DNA of 64,000 nt from Glebionis coronaria (Eukaryota; Streptophyta; Magnoliopsida; Asterales; Asteraceae). This document shows, one piece after another, positions 59,574-64,000 of this stretch. Below the pieces are notes generated by a model. It was not told where the DNA came from, did not search any database, and worked only from the letters and a program-made list of their open reading frames with translations. The stretch lies in the NCBI GenBank assembly GCA_025667525.1, contig CM046874.1, positions 280,486,380 through 280,550,379 of the forward strand. Direction: 5' to 3'. How positions within the stretch are numbered: position 1 is the stretch's first letter; every line of letters starts with the position of its first letter. Made by a program: the position numbers and the translations under genes.

Positions 59574-62482
59574 TGTAACACCCCATTTTGGAAATGGAAT
59601 ATTACGCATAATCATGGCGTGTCATCAAAGCATACAAGGATAAATGTCTAAGCATTATTCAACCATAAAAGGGAAATACCGGAATCAAACATCGGTAACC
59701 CCAAAGTAAAGCTCATCACACACAAACATAAATACTGAAAAAGGAAAGGACGAAACAATGTCCAAAGCAACTGTATCAAAGTAAAGGAAATGCATAAAGT
59801 AAAGAAAGACAGTAAAGCTTCCAGTCCATATGCACCTACGTTTGAGATCTACGAGCGTCCCTGAGTACCTGCCGTTTTGGGAACATGAAAAGGAAAACGG
59901 CTGAGCAAGACGCTCAGTGCACGGATGTACAATATAGCATGAAATAGAGTAAACATGTAACATATAACAGCGGAAGACTAAGTACTGAGTAAACTGATTA
60001 AGTATCAAGAAAACTGGTTTTATAGTTTGAAAAGCCTTATGTTTATCTTGTGAAAACTGTTTTAACATATATATACCATAGCCCATATAGGTCATGAAAA
60101 GGTCACGTGCATGAATACTTGGAGGGGTGACCTCATCATGCTGATTAGAGGGGATGCCTCTAATCAATATACTGATTTGGGTAGGAGGGATCAACTCCTT
60201 GTGAAGGGTGCAAGGCACACACCACATTCACCATGATAAACTGAATAAAACATGTAACTAGGATGCACCCATACGCCCCACCTGATATAATAATATGGCC
60301 AAAACTGAAAAGGGACGCCACGAGCAATCACTCCGCCGTGGGGAAGTCATAACATCGGTGCCTCCAATGCTATGGTTATGGTACCTCCATAACTAGGTGA
60401 AACTGGTCATGCTTGTATATGGCTATAGATTATGCTAATTAAACATAAGCAGTTCAAAACAATAAAACAAATGCTGGGGAAAACAGTTGGCTGCATACGG
60501 GGAAATCCTAATAAGGAAAGAATGTCCATACTGAAAGGACGGGAATCCGTACCTCAAGTCCAGTGAATGAACGGAAGAAAGACTCCTACTTCTGGATCAC
60601 TAACGCTACATGAATACACACGTGTATAAGTATCGATTCACTGATTACGTACTGGGTTTTGTGTCTCATTATAGCTGATTTGGTATGTTTTAGGTCATGG
60701 TTCACTGTTTAAAGCCTTAAACTGTGTTTATCTTGTATTCTGATTTATCTGATTAAGTATTACTGGTGTTTCATGTATTAATATACTTACTGTGTAATAA
60801 TAAGTAACTTTCCAAAAATAGCAGGTTTCCAAAAATAGAAAGTTTCCAAAAATAGAAAGTTTCCTAAAATAGAATTTACTGCTTAAAATAGATTAGTTTC
60901 TAAAAATAGATCAGCTGCCTTAATTAAATAAGTTTCCATATATAGAAGGTTTCCATGATTAGATTAGCTTCCTGAAATAGATAGATTTCCATATATAGAA
61001 GGTTTCCATAATTAGATTAGTTGCCTTATTTAATTAAGTTTCTATAAATAGAAGTTTCCATATTTAGAATTAAGCTGGTTACATAAGCTATCATATAAGT
61101 CTAAGTGTTTATAAGCTTGTTTCTTAAGCCATATGATATAGTATATAGTTTAATTATTATTTCATGTATTTTAATTAAACTATAGGTTAAGCATTTTAAT
61201 TAAAGTATAACATGTTTTAATTAAAATGAAATGAAAATACATAGGTTAAAATGTGCATTATTATTATTAATAATATAACCTAAGTCATGACTAAATTAAT
61301 TAATTATAGGCATGTTTTAATAATTAATTAATTATAACTTATAACATAAAATACTTAGGTTAAATTAATGTCATGTTAAAATAATAATTAAAATAACCTA
61401 AGTCATGATTTAATTAATATTTCATGTTATTAATTAATTATATCCTAAGTTCATGATTCATAAAAATTGACATGTAACATAGATCATGATTTAACCAACG
61501 AACCATGAATCGGGCATGAATTCGACACCGTACCCCGAGCCAAACCCGGGGCACATGTGTCTCCTTGCTGCCGTGGGTCCCACATGAGCCAACCAAGACC
61601 AAAAGTGGTCTTGGTGGTGGCGGCAATAGCAAACCAAACCCCCCTCGGGTTTGTTTTGCTAGGCGGCTAGAAACAAACACCCCTTTAAATCATTTCTTGA
61701 TTTTAATTAATACCAAAACATGTTAGATCACTGATTAATTACCTTGTTTTAATAAGAAGAATAATAACATGTTCATGAAAATAATCAAAGATTAAAAGAA
61801 TTAAAAAGAATTAAAAAGAAGGGTTAGAAAGGTATACCACTATGTAGCTTGGAAAAAGGATGAACAAACACGGATTCTAACACTTGTTTTTAAGATCAAA
61901 ATCAAACAATCACCCTCCAATGGTGATGTGAAGGTGGCGGCACAAAAGGAGAAAAAGGAGAGGAGAAAAACTCTTTTAGGGTTTTTATGTTTATTTCTTG
62001 AAAGTGAAAAATGAAAACATGTTTTTACTCTTACCCCCCTTTACTTGTAAAGTCCATGGGCTAAGCCCATTTCTTGTATATGTGCCGTGGGTATGGGGGC
62101 CCCACATGGGGTACCCGTACCTTTCTCGTGTCCCGATGTTTCGTGTTCGTTCGTGGTTAAACGTGCTCGTGTTTAAAGTGTTTCTGTTTAATCTAACGTG
62201 TCGTTTATCGTAAACTTAACGCTCGTAATTATATTATAAGTATTTACGTAATTATTCTAGTTCGTATTTTAAATGGTGATCATGATTTAATTATGTTCAC
62301 GTGATATATTTATTAACTGTTTATCATGAGTTCGTACGTAATCGATACTTGTCATGTCATACACGTATGCACTTGCTTGATTATTAGCACATGAATGTGA
62401 TCAATACTAAATGAGGTAAGTTTTAATCTAGGACGTACGATCTTAAGGGCACTATTCATGGTAAAAGCATGCGGGTTTTACA
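59574..62482 (-). repeat. 5' LTR of element E
   Basis: 2,909 bp. It lacks the 205-bp insertion of the 3' LTR, so this is the ancestral form. It carries the same degenerate TTTCCA array (about 60808-61068). A 180-codon ORF common to both LTRs is probably chance. Confidence 0.95.
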
Positions 62483-62487
62483 TACTT

Positions 62488-63640
62488 AATATCCGAATGG
62501 TCCGTATACACTACGCATTTCGTCAAGACGAGATAAGGTCGGAATTTCTCAAATGCATACACCACGGCAAGGAACTTCTTTTCCGTTGTAGTGTATTTAA
62601 GTTGAGCCTCGGTCATCGTCTTGCTAGAATAGTGAATAGGCAAGAAGTGCTTATCATGACGTTGCCCCAAAACGGCCCCAATAGCGTAATCACTAGCATC
62701 ACACATAAGCTCAAAGGGGAGGTTCCAATTGGGAGCAACAAGAATGGGAGCTTCGGTAAATTTCCTCTTAAGGATTTCAAAGGCTCTAACACAATCCTCG
62801 TCAAAGACAAAACGTGCCTCTTTTTCAAGAAGATGTGTAATGGGTCGAGAAATCTTTGAAAAATCCTTGATGAATCGACGATAAAAGCCCGCGTGGCCTA
62901 GGAAACTCCTAACTCCCTTGACGGTTTTGGGATGAGGTAATTTGGCGATGACGTCTACCTTAGCTTGATCTACCTCAATCCCCGCTTTCGAGACCTTATG
63001 CCCTAAGACGATTCCACTCTTCACCATAAAATGACATTTTTCCCAATTGAGCACAAGGTTGGTTTCCTTACAACGTTTTAACATTCTCTCAAGGTTCGAC
63101 AAACACGAAGTGAAAGAATAACCAAATACGGAAAAGTCATCCATGAAGACTTCCATCGTCTTCTCGATCATATCATGAAAAATAGCCATCATGCATCGTT
63201 GGAAAGTTCCCGGTGCATTACAAAGTCCGAATGGCATTCTACGATAGGCAAACGTTCCATATGGACACGTAAACGTAGTTTTTTCTTGATCACGAGGATC
63301 GATGGGAATTTGGAAGTAACTGGAAAAACCATCTAAAAAGCAATAGAAATCGTTTCCCGCAAGACGCTCCAACATTTGGTCCATGAAGGGCAAGGGAAAA
63401 TGGTCTTTTCGAGTGGCTTCATTCAACTTTCGATAGTCAATGCACACTCTCCATCCGGTCACGAGTCTAGTGGGAATCAACTCGTTGGCATCGTTTGGCA
63501 CAACGGTCATCCCTCCCTTTTTAGGGACACAATGGATAGGACTCACCCAAGGGATATCGAAAATAGGGTAAATCATTCCCGCATCAAGGAGTTTAAGGAC
63601 CTCCTTTTTGATGACGTCGTGAATTTTGGGGTTCACCCTT
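62488..63640 (-). pseudogene. Athila-type reverse transcriptase and RNase H of element D (cut by E)
   Basis: Open from about 63636: [69 protein letters not shown], catalytic FMDDFSVFG near 63140, then RNase H with [15 protein letters not shown] and TDHSDIKY, where element E begins. The reading is intact over ~380 codons, in contrast to the broken counterpart in element A. The remaining RNase H is at 51132 and below. Confidence 0.92.
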
Positions 63641-64000
63641 CTTTGACTTTAGATTGTGGGCTTGAAATCCTCCTCCATTAAGATTTTGTGGGTACAAAAC
63701 TTGGGATCGATTCCCTTAATGTCGGATAACTTCCACGCAATCGCCCTTTGTGATCCTTAAGAACATCGACAAGTGCGGTTTTTCATCATTCGAAAGATCC
63801 TTCGCAATAATAACCGGCAACTTGTCGTCCTCCTCCAAATAGACATATTCGAGGTGAGGAGGTAAATCTTTCAACTCGAGGATAGGTGGTTCCTCAAGTG
63901 AAGATTTGGGCTCGATACTCATAACCTCCTCGGGTGGAGGAAATGGGAAATCGTTAAGAAAATCCTTGATAATCGAGAAGTCCTCATCGTTGTCGAGGTC
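63641..64000 (-). pseudogene. Athila-type protease-RT linker of element D (partial, offset frame)
   Basis: Acidic linker (DEDFSIIKDFLNDFPFPPPEE, then PPHLEYVYLEEDDKLPVIIAKDLSNDEK) as in element A. At the five-A tract 63779-63783 the RT frame is offset by -1 from the linker frame, the same offset at the same tract as element A (8946-8950). Another 1-nt loss follows near 63745. The window ends within this segment. Confidence 0.75.

Larger units (their letters stand above)
51138..62482 (-). mobile_element. Tekay/Del-type chromovirus E (Ty3/gypsy), complete, recent
   Basis: 11,345 bp flanked by TSD TACTT (51133-51137 and 62483-62487), inside the RNase H of element D. On the minus strand: 5' LTR 62482-59574, PBS, gag, protease, RT, RNase H, integrase with a C-terminal chromodomain-like end, purine tract, 3' LTR 54251-51138. 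The LTRs differ by about 13 substitutions in 2.9 kb by eye (about 99.5% identity) plus one 205-bp insertion. At 1.3e-8 per site per year (assumed) that is near 0.17 million years. Two TAA codons interrupt pol, both consistent with CAA to TAA. Gag contains three intron-like gaps. Confidence 0.95.
43567..64000 (-). mobile_element. Athila-type Ty3/gypsy retrotransposon D (3' part), hosting element E
   Basis: On the minus strand: protease linker and RT/RNase H (64000-62488), RNase H end and integrase (51132-49617), non-coding 3' region (49616-47802) and 3' LTR (47801-43567). E (51138-62482) interrupts RNase H. It is the same family as element A, with closely similar proteins but far fewer lesions, and is inserted into copia B gag. 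Its 5' LTR is beyond the right edge, so neither LTR age nor TSD can be read. Confidence 0.88.

Overview
This window is plant nuclear DNA made almost entirely of nested LTR retrotransposons. I see no convincing host gene, rRNA, tRNA or CRISPR array. The polyproteins resemble those I associate with Asteraceae genomes (Anthemideae such as Tanacetum, Artemisia or Chrysanthemum). That assignment is inference from recalled similarity, because no host gene anchors it.

Layout, left to right. Positions 1-7784 are a ~3.8 kb Athila-type (Ty3/gypsy) LTR in minus orientation, split at 1397-5419 by a 4.0 kb non-coding LTR element with target-site duplication (TSD) TTGCT. At 7785 the plus-strand interior of an Athila-type element (A) starts abruptly: protease, RT, RNase H and integrase, all decayed. 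It runs through a 1.8 kb 3' region to its 3' LTR at 13605-~17620. Positions ~17621-18743 look like the tail of another gypsy LTR. From ~18.9 to 43.57 kb lies a minus-strand SIRE/Maximus-like Ty1/copia element (B) with an associated extra ORF. Its RNase H is split by a young plus-strand copia element C (24169-36230, 537-bp LTRs, TSD CCTTT), which carries a ~1,016-codon extra ORF. B's gag is cut at 43566/43567 by a second Athila-type element D (minus; 3' LTR 43567-47801, pol to the right edge). D's RNase H is in turn split by a Tekay/Del-type chromovirus E (51138-62482, minus, TSD TACTT).

Order of events from nesting: C and D entered B; E entered D; the first LTR entered A and the small element entered that LTR. 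LTR pairs differ by roughly 13 sites in 2.9 kb (E), 5 in 537 bp (C) and about 6 plus an indel in 283 bp (small element), counted by eye. E and C are therefore recent, yet both carry nonsense codons.

The most unusual signals are: (1) element C is seeded, in LTRs, gag, pol, extra ORF and untranslated spacers alike, with the core word CGCTGA(C/T) at mostly 21-nt spacing; (2) E's gag linker is interrupted by three GT-AG introns (85, 73, 73 bp) whose removal keeps one reading frame; (3) the LTR-terminal hairpin of the Athila family shows a C:G to T:A covariation between copies; (4) two copia-type LTRs share a TATA box followed at once by a GC-rich hairpin near the predicted cap site; (5) E's 3' LTR holds a 205-bp insertion built from diverged LTR pieces between 9-bp direct repeats.
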